Shown here: one piece after another, positions 46,406 to 54,973 of the stretch
How the letters are laid out: each line of letters starts with the position of its first letter
Position numbering within the stretch: position 1 is the stretch's first letter
Assembly (NCBI RefSeq): GCF_001628715.1
Contig: NZ_CP011120.1
Location: 1,488,001 to 1,552,000, forward strand
DNA from: Acetobacter oryzifermentans
GTDB taxonomy: Bacteria > Pseudomonadota > Alphaproteobacteria > Acetobacterales > Acetobacteraceae
Direction: 5' to 3'
DNA: 64,000 bases
Made by a program: the position numbers and the translations under genes
The notes under the pieces: generated by a model
Told to the model about the DNA's origin: nothing
Seen by the model: only the letters and a program-made list of their open reading frames with translations
Database searches by the model: none

Positions 46406-47779
46406 ATGTCCCAAGACTCGCAAGCCCCTGCCCCACCGTTGTCTGCCCAAAAATCTGCATGGCGTTTTGCTAAAACGACAGAAGCAGGCAGCAAAAGTTT
46501 GCCGGAATCTTTTGCCAGCATTAAATTGCCTGCGGCTGGTAAATCGTGGTTCAAGCGTTTTCTGGCTTTTGTGGGGCCAGGTTACATGGTTTCCGTAGGG
46601 TATATGGACCCCGGAAACTGGGCGACTGATTTACAAGGTGGCGCCCAGTTTGGTTATAGGCTGCTGGCCGTCATCATGCTTTCAAACCTGATGGCTATTC
46701 TTCTTCAAGCTCTGTCTGCCAGACTGGGCATTGCAACGGGCCGCGATCTGGCTCAGGCGTGTCGAGATCATTTTCCGCCTGCCATCAATATTGCTCTTTG
46801 GCTGGCTTGCGAACTTGCCATTATTGCATGTGATCTGGCTGAGGTAATTGGCACAGCCGTAGCGCTTCAGCTTTTATTTGGTATTCCGCTTTTAGGCGGG
46901 GCAATTATTTCGGTTCTTGATGCCTTTCTCGTACTCTTTTTAATGAACCGAGGATTCCGGTATCTAGAAGCGTTTGTTATTGCATTGCTCAGCATTATTG
47001 CCATCTGTTTTGGTGTGCAGATTATGGCCGCAGCTCCGCCTGTTGCTGACGTGCTTAAAGGCTTTATTCCCTCTCCCAAAATTATAACCAATAGCCAGAT
47101 GCTTTACATTGCAATCGGCATTATTGGCGCTACGGTTATGCCGCATAACTTGTATCTGCATTCATCTATCGTGCAGACACGCGCATTCGAGCACACATTA
47201 TCTGGCCGCAGAGAAGCTATTCGGTGGGCCACATGGGATAGTACAATTGCCCTTGTGTTGGCCCTGTTTATTAATGCTGCCATTCTCATCGTTGCCGCAG
47301 CGGCCTTCCACACAACTGGGCACCAGAATGTTGCGGAAATAGAGGATGCCTACCGCCTGCTCTCTCCCGTTCTTGGCTTGGGTATTGCATCAACCCTGTT
47401 TGCGGTTGCTCTTTTAGCTGCCGGCACCAATTCAACTGTAACCGGCACATTAGCTGGACAAATTATTATGGAAGGCTTTTTACGGTTAAAAATACCGCAT
47501 TGGATGCAACGGCTCCTCACTCGCGGCCTTGCCATTATGCCTGTCATAGTAGTGACAGCCCTTTACGGGAATAAGGGTGTGGGGGAACTGCTGATGCTAA
47601 GCCAGGTTATCCTATCCATGCAGCTTCCTTTTGCCGTTATTCCTTTAATTCTATTTGTATCTGACCGCCAGAAAATGGGAGAGCTTGTCATCTCTCGCAA
47701 AACAACCATCTTAGCTTGGGTTGTGGCTGCTATTATTCTGGTTCTCAACTTTAAACTTTTGTATGATACTGTTTTGTAA
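46406..47779 (+). CDS. mntH: Nramp-family manganese/divalent metal importer
   Basis: A 457-residue proton-coupled metal importer with 11 or more helices. The metal-binding residues are visible: Asp-Pro-Gly-Asn in [13 protein letters not shown] (TM1) and MPHNLYLHS (TM6). The N-terminal tail of about 50 residues is soluble. It takes up Mn(II), important in acid and oxidative stress and where iron is limiting. The divergent mntR makes the control clear. The upstream ribosome-binding site is weak (CTGGAT). Confidence 0.93.
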   Translation: MSQDSQAPAPPLSAQKSAWRFAKTTEAGSKSLPESFASIKLPAAGKSWFKRFLAFVGPGYMVSVGYMDPGNWATDLQGGAQFGYRLLAVIMLSNLMAILLQALSARLGIATGRDLAQACRDHFPPAINIALWLACELAIIACDLAEVIGTAVALQLLFGIPLLGGAIISVLDAFLVLFLMNRGFRYLEAFVIALLSIIAICFGVQIMAAAPPVADVLKGFIPSPKIITNSQMLYIAIGIIGATVMPHNLYLHSSIVQTRAFEHTLSGRREAIRWATWDSTIALVLALFINAAILIVAAAAFHTTGHQNVAEIEDAYRLLSPVLGLGIASTLFAVALLAAGTNSTVTGTLAGQIIMEGFLRLKIPHWMQRLLTRGLAIMPVIVVTALYGNKGVGELLMLSQVILSMQLPFAVIPLILFVSDRQKMGELVISRKTTILAWVVAAIILVLNFKLLYDTVL

Positions 47780-47848
47780 TAACGCTACAGACTTTAAATA
47801 TTACAACGCTAAAAATATACTATAAGCCTGCAAATGGAATCAACCAAT

Positions 47849-47886
47849 GAAAAAACTGGCCAACGCCTTTACCTCGCGCGGCCAGT
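47849..47886 (-). terminator. Intrinsic terminator of the tonB operon
   Basis: On the minus strand ACTGGCC (47886-47880) pairs with GGCCAGT (47861-47855), followed at once by a run of T. It lies about 42 bases after the Fur-like gene, the last gene of the operon, and is the clearest intrinsic terminator in the window. Confidence 0.7.
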
Positions 47887-47927
47887 GTTAACTATTGTAG
47901 ATATGATAAAATCTCTTAAATACATTA

Positions 47928-48443
47928 CTATCGGGCTTCTATGTCATGCCCGACAGAAGGTGTTACGGTGATAGAAGCCCCCTGCACTGCCAACCCGTGT
48001 TCAGCCGCTACCCGACGCAGTAAAATAACAACTTCTGGCGCATTACACGGAATTTTCCGCCCTGTTCCGACTTCAATAAAAAGAACAGATGGTAGAACCT
48101 TCGGTTCCGGGGCCACGCTGTAGCGCCACAGTCGGTCGGGCGTAACATCCCGACGCAGGATATCACGCGCTACCAACAAATTCAGATTACGCTGGATAGA
48201 ACCCTGAGAAGGCGCGTGACCGTTTGTCATTACGCTAAGCGCTTTCCATATTTCTACCACCGTAGCATGTGGCTCAACCTCTAGCACACCATGTAGAAGC
48301 ACTCGGCGCAGATCAGTCATCCTAATGCCAACATCTTCGCAACGTTCTTCCAAACGCCGCACTGCGCTGCGGCTGGCCCCCATACCGGGGCGGATCTGCT
48401 TCAAGGCGGGCGGAGAACGGCGATATGCGGAAAATGCAAGCAT
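47928..48443 (-). CDS. Fur-family-like regulator lacking the usual histidine cluster
   Basis: A 171-residue protein with the Fur winged helix: RRLEERCEDVGIRMTDLRRVLLHGVL, SQGSIQRNLNLLVARDILRR. The second half should carry the HHHHxHxxC-type metal site, but here it reads VLPSVLFIEVGTGRKIPC, with one Cys and no His cluster. The end (RRVAAEHGLAVQGASITV) is Fur-like. It may sense another signal or have become metal-independent. It ends the exbB-exbD-tonB operon, 44 bases after tonB, so it may regulate iron import. Confidence 0.7.
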   Translation of the reverse strand: MLAFSAYRRSPPALKQIRPGMGASRSAVRRLEERCEDVGIRMTDLRRVLLHGVLEVEPHATVVEIWKALSVMTNGHAPSQGSIQRNLNLLVARDILRRDVTPDRLWRYSVAPEPKVLPSVLFIEVGTGRKIPCNAPEVVILLRRVAAEHGLAVQGASITVTPSVGHDIEAR

Positions 48444-48487
48444 GGTTTTGATCCTGTCACGATCTGAAAAAGGAATGATGGAAAACC

Positions 48488-49345
48488 TTAGTTTTCGCCA
48501 CTATGGATATAAAATTCGACGGGTACGGTAAGTGTGATGGGGTCTCCCGCCACGCTATCTGGTGGGATAGGCAATGGCTGAGCCCGCTTGGGCAACGCCA
48601 CGGCCTCCTGATCAAGCAGCGCATGGCCAGAACTACTGGCCAGCGTAACTGAAAGCACATGCCCCTTACGATCCATGGAGAACGTTACGGTGGGGACACC
48701 CTCCTGATGATCAGCCATGGCATCCGACGGATAGCGCTTAAACTTCTCCAATTGCGCCAATAATGCGCCCTGCCATGTCACCGGATCATGTGATGCCTTG
48801 GAAGAAGACGCACCGGGTGCTGGCGCAGCCTGTGCCGGCGCTGGAGGCGCTTCTGATGATGGCGGCGCAGTTGTTGTCTCGGCTGGAGGTGTTTTATCCG
48901 GGATCGGTTTTTTGAGATGCGGCACCGGCTTGTGTTTTTTAACGATTTTACGCGGCTTTTTCGGTTTGGGCACTGGCACCGGTGGATTAGGCGCGGGCGA
49001 TGGCGGAGCCGTAACCTTTGGTGGCTCTACCGGAGCCGGATCAGGAATGGACTGGATCTGCTGTGGGCCGATGGGGGCATCTGTTGGCGGTGTGGGTGTT
49101 GAAACCGGTTCAGGCGCCATATCTATCGCAATGGCCGCCGGAGGAGGCTCAGGCACCGTTACAGCCGGTGGTGGCAGGCGCATGATCCACCAGACAGCAC
49201 CGCCACTTACGGCAAGCACGGCAAGCAACGAAAAACCCCAACGCAGCGCATCATCTCGCTGTGTCTGGCGCAACTGGCTGCGCTGCCAGTCAGCAAAGGA
49301 AATAGCTCCTTCTGGTGCCTGCGTTATATCCGCAGTTCCACTCAT
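48488..49345 (-). CDS. tonB: Energy transducer TonB
   Basis: A 285-residue TonB. It has one membrane helix (about 35-54, FSLLAVLAVSGGAVWWIM), a long periplasmic Pro-rich stretch with Lys-Pro repeats (about 60-175), and a C-terminal TonB domain (YPSDAMADHQEGVPTVTF, ASSSGHALLDQEA). It passes the energy of the proton gradient from ExbB-ExbD to outer membrane receptors, such as the three in this window. It overlaps exbD by 4 bases. Confidence 0.92.
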   Translation of the reverse strand: MSGTADITQAPEGAISFADWQRSQLRQTQRDDALRWGFSLLAVLAVSGGAVWWIMRLPPPAVTVPEPPPAAIAIDMAPEPVSTPTPPTDAPIGPQQIQSIPDPAPVEPPKVTAPPSPAPNPPVPVPKPKKPRKIVKKHKPVPHLKKPIPDKTPPAETTTAPPSSEAPPAPAQAAPAPGASSSKASHDPVTWQGALLAQLEKFKRYPSDAMADHQEGVPTVTFSMDRKGHVLSVTLASSSGHALLDQEAVALPKRAQPLPIPPDSVAGDPITLTVPVEFYIHSGEN

Positions 49346-49824
49346 GGCGCGGCTCCCGCTGCGTTTACACTGCCAGTAGAAACAGCCGCGCTTCCTGCTT
49401 CGCTCCCTTCTTCCTGCCCCTGAAGGTTGACGAGCGCGACCTTGAGATAACCAGCCGAACGCAGCTTATCCATCACGCCCATGAGCGTACCGTAATCAAC
49501 AGTTTTATCTGCACGCAGAAAAATGCGCTGGTCTTTGTTACCCTTGGTTGCTGTTTCCAGCGCTCCTGGCAAGGCATCGGCAGCAATGTCGTCTTCACCC
49601 AATGCCAGACCATGATCGGCCTTTACGGTTAGAAACACCGGGTCATCTGGGCGTGGCGTTGGTTTTTCTGTTGAGGATGGTAGATCTACTGGCACATTCA
49701 CTGTGGTAAGTGGTGCTGTAACCATAAAAATCACCAGTAGTACCAGCATCACGTCAATAAAGGGTGTAACATTGATCTCGCTGGCCTCATGCGGGCTTTC
49801 ATCGGTGTGGCGGATACGGATCAT
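49342..49824 (-). CDS. exbD: Biopolymer transport protein ExbD
   Basis: A 160-residue protein with one membrane helix near the N-terminus. The essential Asp is in INVTPFIDVMLVLLVIFMVTAPL. The periplasmic part has KVALVNLQGQE near the end. It forms the energy unit with ExbB and TonB. It begins 5 bases after exbB. The C-terminal tail rich in Ala, Gly and Ser is longer than in E. coli. Confidence 0.92.
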   Translation of the reverse strand: MIRIRHTDESPHEASEINVTPFIDVMLVLLVIFMVTAPLTTVNVPVDLPSSTEKPTPRPDDPVFLTVKADHGLALGEDDIAADALPGALETATKGNKDQRIFLRADKTVDYGTLMGVMDKLRSAGYLKVALVNLQGQEEGSEAGSAAVSTGSVNAAGAAP

Positions 49825-49829
49825 GCCGC

Positions 49830-50579
49830 TTACTCCCCGGCCACCGTGCGGGCATCGCGGTTTTGTTGCCCTAAACGCACTATATTGCCCCGTTCCATCT
49901 GCATCTGGCTACGCCCCAGATCACGCGAGACCAGACGCATAACAAGAGATGTCAGGTCAGCCACCTGTGCGCGGCAGGATGCTGTCTGGCGGGCAAGGTG
50001 ATTGTAAATCACCACTGCAGGAATAGCCGCCACCAGACCAAGGGCTGTTGCCAGTAGCGCCTCTGCAATGCCGGGAGCTACGACAGCGAGGCTGGTAGCC
50101 TTGCTGGCGGCAATGCCGGTGAACGAGGTCATGATCCCCCACACCGTGCCAAACAGGCCAATAAAGGGAGATGTTGCGCCAATGGTGGCCAGTAAGCCAG
50201 TGCCGCGCATGAGCCTACGCCCCTCGGCGGCTTCCAACCGTTCAAGGTGCAACACAATCCGTTCTTTCAGGCCCTCGCTATCATCGGGAATATCCTGCGA
50301 ACGTGTGCGTTCGGTCTCGGCTGCCATGACAAGCGTATGGGCAATACCGTTTTTACGCGTGCCTTCCTCGCCCAAATCCAGCGTACCTGCTTGCTCCAAA
50401 GTGTGTTCGGCTTTGGCTAGTTTGACCCGCACACGTAGCAGTTCAACTGACTTGGCAATAAAGATGGTCCATGTCAGTAGAGCTGCTACAGCCAGCAAAA
50501 CCATCACGCAGCGCACTACGAGGCCAGCATTAAGGAACATCTCCCACGGAGAGAAGGAAATTGGTGCAAGATCGGTCAT
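49830..50579 (-). CDS. exbB: Biopolymer transport protein ExbB (MotA/TolQ/ExbB family)
   Basis: A 249-residue protein with three membrane helices. The hallmark ATIGATSPFIGLFGTVWGIMTSF is present, followed by VVAPGIAEALLATALGLVAAIPAVVIYNHLA. It forms the pentamer around ExbD that uses the proton gradient. Its ATG overlaps the stop of the small membrane gene by 4 bases, so it is part of the PepSY-small-exbB-exbD-tonB operon. Confidence 0.92.
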   Translation of the reverse strand: MTDLAPISFSPWEMFLNAGLVVRCVMVLLAVAALLTWTIFIAKSVELLRVRVKLAKAEHTLEQAGTLDLGEEGTRKNGIAHTLVMAAETERTRSQDIPDDSEGLKERIVLHLERLEAAEGRRLMRGTGLLATIGATSPFIGLFGTVWGIMTSFTGIAASKATSLAVVAPGIAEALLATALGLVAAIPAVVIYNHLARQTASCRAQVADLTSLVMRLVSRDLGRSQMQMERGNIVRLGQQNRDARTVAGE

Positions 50580-50827
50580 GAAAGACCTCCTTTGGAAGAC
50601 GGTCTATTCCAAGCCCGGATCAGGCAAACGACCGTAACAATAAGGGGAATGGAAAGAGCTGCCCAAGACAGGCCAAGCCAGATACCGTGCTGGCCCAAAA
50701 GCGCTGACAGCAACCCAAATGTGGTAAGCAGCCCCAGCGCAATTGGCCACGGCCAAACAAACACGGATGGGCGTGGTGCTGTGCCGTGAGAAGAAATGAT
50801 GGGTGCCTGATGAGAAAAGGCGTTCAT
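50576..50827 (-). CDS. Small membrane protein in the exbBD-tonB operon (83 aa)
   Basis: A small protein with two predicted membrane helices (about 25-47 and 52-70) and short loops (WPIALGLLTTFGLLSALLG, WAALSIPLIVTVVCLI). Similar small membrane proteins accompany PepSY iron-uptake genes in proteobacteria, but I cannot name the family with certainty. The ATG at 50827 overlaps the PepSY stop (TGATG), and its stop overlaps the exbB start. It may help ferric reduction or assembly of the PepSY protein. Confidence 0.6.
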   Translation of the reverse strand: MNAFSHQAPIISSHGTAPRPSVFVWPWPIALGLLTTFGLLSALLGQHGIWLGLSWAALSIPLIVTVVCLIRAWNRPSSKGGLS

Positions 50828-52048
50828 CACACATCTCCCACAAGGACAGGCATTCCGTCGGTTTCGTCCAGTTCGTAACCAAGCTTACGCAGGCGGGCAT
50901 CGGTAGCTATCTTCCGCTTATTGGCCCACAGCACCAGACCACTGACCAACACGCCAATCACCACCACATCCAGTAGCGCCCATAGGATACGCAACGGCAT
51001 GCCACCGTAATCACCAAAATGCAGAGGACGAGAGATTTCCAGAAAGCGGAGATACCACGGCATTGGATACGCCCCGGTTAATGCACCCGTGCGCGCATCC
51101 ACCAAAACTGGCGTAAACAAACGTGCACGTAGTGGTGTGCTCCCACGCGTCCACAGCACGTAATGCACTGGGCTACCAAAGGAAGATCCGGGATAGGACA
51201 GGCCCGTAACCTCATTGCCGGGTGCCGCTTTGGCTGCCGTATTAAACGCAGCTTGCACAGAGGATAGATGATCCTGCGAGGGCACCGGTAGATTGGCATA
51301 GGGTTTGAGAGTCTGCCTTACATCTGTTACGCGCCACAGGCCAAATAGCGGGGTTTGGAGCTCGTTGACCAAGCCTGTAAAACCAACCACCATTGCCCAC
51401 ATCAGCGTAGCCACGCCCAATAGGTTATGCAGGTCTAGCCATGTTAAGCGCGCGGCACGATCCTTCCGCACAGAACCGAATGGTAGGCGCTTCATAAAAC
51501 GCCCATACAACACTGTGCCGGAAACTAAAGAGGCAACAAAGATACCCCCCATTGCCCCGAGAAACAGGCGGCCAGTCAACCCGGCAAACAGGCTGGTATG
51601 GAGCTGGTTGCAAATCCCCATAATAATGCCGGTCCAGGTGCGTGGCTTTTGGGGCGCATCAGCAGGGCGTGATTGCTTCAGCACTTTTGCTGTGCGCGCA
51701 TCAAACTTGATCCAGTGGCTGGAATTCCGATCTGGGTAGTTTTTATCTTCTTCCAACGCTTGCCAGCTTGGAGCCATGGAGACGATTACGGCTGGCTCAT
51801 CATCATCTGGATTAACATTCGTAATGATTTGTTCTGGGTAAAGCGCCCTCGCCTTTTCTACAATAACATCCAGACTGGCGTTTGGCGTATTCGGCGGCAG
51901 CACCTCGTAAGGTGGATCATCGTCCCCTACGAACGTATCCCAGATTTGTTCGGAAAAAAGCAGCGGCAGGCCCGTTACGCAGATAATGAGTAGAAACAGC
52001 GTACAAACCAGACTGGTCCATTTATGAACCACAAACCAGCGGCGAAGG
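50827..52048 (-). pseudogene. PepSY-domain membrane protein, main part, cut from its start by IS66
   Basis: The frame encodes about 400 residues of a PepSY_TM protein: a first helix (SLVCTLFLLIICVTGLPLLF), a periplasmic PepSY part, and later helices (LHNLLGVATLMWAMVVGFTGL; ILWALLDVVVIGVLVSGLVLW). Such proteins go with siderophore receptors and are thought to act in ferric-siderophore reduction. The native start MTNRALRRWF is now beyond IS66, at 54572; the breakpoint is in codon 8. A GTG at 52032 could start a protein lacking only 11 residues, but no ribosome-binding site is seen. Confidence 0.85.
52041..52048. repeat. Target site duplication of IS66, left copy
   Basis: GGCGAAGG directly adjoins the IS66 end that begins GTAACGGGCCG at 52049. 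The same 8 bases occur at 54551-54558. An 8-bp duplication is characteristic of IS66-family transposition and shows the element arrived as a unit. Confidence 0.9.
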
Positions 52049-52075
52049 GTAACGGGCCGTTCTGGGCCGCCTTGA

Positions 52076-53686
52076 TTATGCGGCCTGTCTGTGCGGTGTA
52101 TTCAGGGGTTGCCAATTCCATGGCAATAGTTCGTGGAGCCGATTGATCTTGTGCTCGTTGATACGGGCCAGGACGTCGGCGAGGTAATCGTGCGGGTTGA
52201 TGCCTGAGAGTTTTGCGCTTTCGATAAGCGTCATGGCATCAGCGATGTTGTCGCCCCCGGCGTCTGAACCGGCAAACAGATAGTTTTTCCGCCCGATGCA
52301 TACCGGTCGTATGGCCCGTTCGGCAGGATTGTTGTCGATGGCAACACGACCATCTTCGAGGAAGAGGGTAAAGGCTGCCCACCGGTTGAGCGCATAACGG
52401 ATTGCTTTTGCCAGTTCCCCCTTGCCTGGGATACGGGCGAGCTGTGTTTCGCACCATGCGTGGAATGCTGTGACACGAGGGCGGCTTTTTTCCTGTCGGA
52501 CAGCCAGACGATACGGAGCAGGAGACCCGGTGAGCTGCCGCTCGATATCGTAGAGTTCCCCGATCTGCTCGAGTGCTTCCCTTGCGATTGTCGAATCACT
52601 GCCCTTCCAGACATCATGGAAGGCCCTGCGGAGATGAGCCCAGCAGGCCGCTTCGCGCACATGCACGGTTCCCGTTGCATCGGGTTTATACAGATCCCTG
52701 AACCCCGCGTAGGCGTCAGCCTGCAGAATGCCCCGGAACTGTGCCAGATGGGTCTGGGGATTGATCCCCTTGCGATCGGGAGAGAACCAGTAGGCCACGG
52801 CGGGCGGATCACTCCCGCCCCAGGGGCGGGGATCGCGCAGATAGGTCCAGATCCGCCCTTCCTTCACACCACGTGGTTTACCAGCCTGGCGCAGACGGGA
52901 ATCAAGAACCTGGATGGGTGTATCATCGGCATGCAGCAGGTCTGCCCCAACGACATCCTGACGGATCAGATCTGTGAGAGGACGCAGAACGGCAACGGCC
53001 TGACCACACCAGTCGATCAGGGTTGAACGGGGAATGTCCACACCCTGACGGGAAAAGATCTCATTCTGACGATAAAGCGGAATGTGATCATCGAATTTTG
53101 AGACCAGGATATGGGCCAGCAGCCCGGGGCCAGCCATGCCCCGTGGGACAGGGCGCGACGGTGCTTCAGGCTGTACCATTGTTTCGCAATGACGGCAGGA
53201 TTTCTTCAGCCGTGCCGTTTCGACAACTTTCAGTTTTGCCGCAATAAAGTCCAGTATTTCGGTGACATCTTCGCCAACGAGGCGTAGGCGACCGCCACAG
53301 GTGGGACAGGCCTCGCCCGGGTCGAGAACAATACGCTCCCGTGGTGTCGTGTCGGAAACCTTTGGTTTGCCGCGCCGTCTGGGGGAAGAGACCACACCAT
53401 CGCTGTCATCGTGCTCCCTGATGTCAGGAGAAGGATCGGCTGCCGCGATGGCGATTTTCACATCTTCAAGAAGCAGTTCGAGCTGTTCAATCTCACGGTC
53501 TATCTTTTCTGAACTGGCCCCGAATTTCTGTTTCTGAAGACGCGCGATCCGGATTTTGAGAGACTGGACAAGAGCTTCATACGCACGGGCTGAAGCGGAA
53601 AGCCGAGCCACTTCAGTCTGAAGGGAAACAATCATTTCCCTCAGGATATCTGGATCATCAGGCAGGACCGCGGGCGCATGCGTCAT
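52076..53686 (-). CDS. tnpC: IS66 family transposase TnpC
   Basis: A 536-residue transposase. The N-terminal coiled coil (REMIVSLQTEVARLSASARAYEALV), the IS66 zinc-finger part with CPTCGG and CRHC, the DDE core (LLHADDTPIQVLD with catalytic Asp; LQADAYAGFRDLY; AIDNNPAERAIRPVCIGRKNYLFAGSDAGG) and the C-terminal LAKLSGINPHDYLADVL are all in place. It is full length, so the transposase is probably active. It is the last gene of the element. Confidence 0.95.
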   Translation of the reverse strand: MTHAPAVLPDDPDILREMIVSLQTEVARLSASARAYEALVQSLKIRIARLQKQKFGASSEKIDREIEQLELLLEDVKIAIAAADPSPDIREHDDSDGVVSSPRRRGKPKVSDTTPRERIVLDPGEACPTCGGRLRLVGEDVTEILDFIAAKLKVVETARLKKSCRHCETMVQPEAPSRPVPRGMAGPGLLAHILVSKFDDHIPLYRQNEIFSRQGVDIPRSTLIDWCGQAVAVLRPLTDLIRQDVVGADLLHADDTPIQVLDSRLRQAGKPRGVKEGRIWTYLRDPRPWGGSDPPAVAYWFSPDRKGINPQTHLAQFRGILQADAYAGFRDLYKPDATGTVHVREAACWAHLRRAFHDVWKGSDSTIAREALEQIGELYDIERQLTGSPAPYRLAVRQEKSRPRVTAFHAWCETQLARIPGKGELAKAIRYALNRWAAFTLFLEDGRVAIDNNPAERAIRPVCIGRKNYLFAGSDAGGDNIADAMTLIESAKLSGINPHDYLADVLARINEHKINRLHELLPWNWQPLNTPHRQAA

Positions 53687-53749
53687 TATGAAAAAATAGC
53701 AGAAAACCCAATAAAAGACAAAAGGTTCTGCACGATCACGCCATAAAAA

Positions 53750-54097
53750 TCAGGCCACGCGAGACGGTGGCGCAGACCAGGAAGGTCGTCTCCACTCCAT
53801 GCCTTCCCACAGCATGGCCATCTGTGCGGCTGTCAGGCGTGCAACGCCATCTGCCGGCGAGGGCCATGGAAAACGTCCTTTCTCAAGCACCTTGTAATAA
53901 AGGCAGAACCCCTGACCGTCCCACATCAGAAGCTTGATCCTGTCCCCACGGCGACCACGAAAGGCAAAGAGCGCTCCCGATGTCGGGTTCTGACGCAGCA
54001 CGTCCTGTGCCAGTGCAGCCAGACCCGATATCCCCTTGCGCATATCCGTAACCCCGCAGGCCAGATAGACGCGCACACCGTTGCCCACGCCAATCAT
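53750..54097 (-). CDS. tnpB: IS66 family accessory protein TnpB (IS66 Orf2)
   Basis: A 115-residue protein with the Orf2-like pattern VYLACGVTDMRKGISGLAAL, FAFRGRRGDRIKLLMWDGQGFCLYYKVLEKGRF. It is required for transposition of IS66-family elements; its exact job is unknown. Its ATG overlaps the tnpA stop by 4 bases. Confidence 0.93.
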   Translation of the reverse strand: MIGVGNGVRVYLACGVTDMRKGISGLAALAQDVLRQNPTSGALFAFRGRRGDRIKLLMWDGQGFCLYYKVLEKGRFPWPSPADGVARLTAAQMAMLWEGMEWRRPSWSAPPSRVA

Positions 54098-54453
54098 GCT
54101 GTCTCGGCAATCCGGATGATCTTCGCCAGAAACTCTTCTGCAGGATGTCCACTCACCCTGATACTGCGGCCATTACGCAGCATAATGGCCAGCCCTTCAT
54201 TATCATCGCCAGAGACCAGAGCAGGTGTCTTCACTGCAGCGACAGGAACAAACGCCACAGACTGATCCGGGGAAGACAGTCTGTGGCGGAAAGACGTCCG
54301 CCATTGGTAAAGATGTTGACGGGTCAGGTCATGCCGACGGGCCACATCCGATACACTTGCCCCGTCCACACCAACTTCAGCCAGTATCGCAAGCTTGCGT
54401 TCATCCGACCAGCGGCGACGGCGTTCAACGCCAATCAGGATTTCTTGAGCCAT
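54094..54453 (-). CDS. tnpA: IS66 family accessory protein TnpA (helix-turn-helix)
   Basis: A 119-residue protein with an IS3-like helix-turn-helix: RRRWSDERKLAILAEVGVDGASVSDVARRHDLTRQHLYQWR. The C-terminal half has IMLRNGRSIRVSGHPAEEFLAKII, usual for IS66 Orf1. It probably binds DNA near the element's ends. It is the first gene, 97 bases from the right end of the element. Confidence 0.92.
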   Translation of the reverse strand: MAQEILIGVERRRRWSDERKLAILAEVGVDGASVSDVARRHDLTRQHLYQWRTSFRHRLSSPDQSVAFVPVAAVKTPALVSGDDNEGLAIMLRNGRSIRVSGHPAEEFLAKIIRIAETA

Positions 54454-54550
54454 AGCTACCTCCCAAACAACGTCAATAACGACGTCGTTAACGACGGTAA
54501 CTTACCAGTCACAATCCTCACTCATAAGGCGGTCTCAAGCGGCCGCTTAC

Positions 54551-54572
54551 GGCGAAGGGCACGGTTGGTCAT
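54551..54572 (-). pseudogene. Severed 5' end of the PepSY gene with the right target duplication
   Basis: On the minus strand the ATG at 54572 begins MTNRAL, and the next codons run into the target duplication GGCGAAGG (54551-54558). Joined to 52048, the frame continues as RRWFVVHKWTSL without a break. This reconstructs the original start of the PepSY protein. Confidence 0.88.
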
Positions 54573-54973
54573 GAAAACAGCGCACTCACAAATGCGTGTA
54601 AGAGTGATTCGCAACTGTATTCTGCGTAAAATTCTACCGTGTCCATCGTGTTACGCGCCCTCGGATGCGTCGGAAAAAAGAGGAAACTGCCTTTTGCTGC
54701 CTGATAATCAGCGGCACAGAACAATCCCCTCATCTACAAAGACGATCGAAAGCCCGTTTTTTTCGGGCATTGCTGAAAATTTTTTATATCAGGCGTTAAA
54801 ATTTTTGCCGTTAGGGCTGCTTTTATGCTCGCAACCACCTTTTATATGTTCGCTTCAGCAAGATTACGCCCCCAAACAGAACAATCATTGCGCCGTCCAT
54901 CCGGGTTGCTGCCTAGGGCACATGTGCTTTACCTGATATTTTGTAAGAGAACTACGGTGGGTTTGTTCAACAA
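54573..54973. other. Intergenic region between the receptor and the disrupted PepSY gene
   Basis: I see no convincing gene in these 401 bases. A small hairpin GCCCG-N7-CGGGC at 54752-54768 has a T7 loop and may weakly terminate the receptor transcript. A plus-strand open frame spans part of it but looks like chance. The original promoter of the PepSY-tonB operon, if separate, must be here. Confidence 0.4.

Larger units (their letters stand above)
52049..54550 (-). mobile_element. IS66-family insertion sequence, complete (2502 bp)
   Basis: The element has the three classical genes tnpA, tnpB and tnpC. Its ends are imperfect inverted repeats of about 25 bp that match at 18 positions: GTAACGGGCCG... 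at 52049 on the plus strand and GTAAGCGGCCG... from 54550 on the minus strand. GGCGAAGG duplications flank it. The genes are intact, so it may still be able to move. It splits a PepSY gene between codons 7 and 9 and lies between a TonB-dependent receptor and exbBD-tonB in the same orientation. Confidence 0.93.

Noticed and set aside
52049..54550. Composite transposon carrying iron genes
   Set aside because: Only one IS66 copy is present, with its own target duplication, so nothing beyond the element itself is shown to be mobile here.
54145..54936. 263-codon plus-strand open frame over the IS66 end and the following gap
   Set aside because: It runs antisense through tnpA and across the IS boundary, so it cannot be an ancient gene, and it resembles no family.
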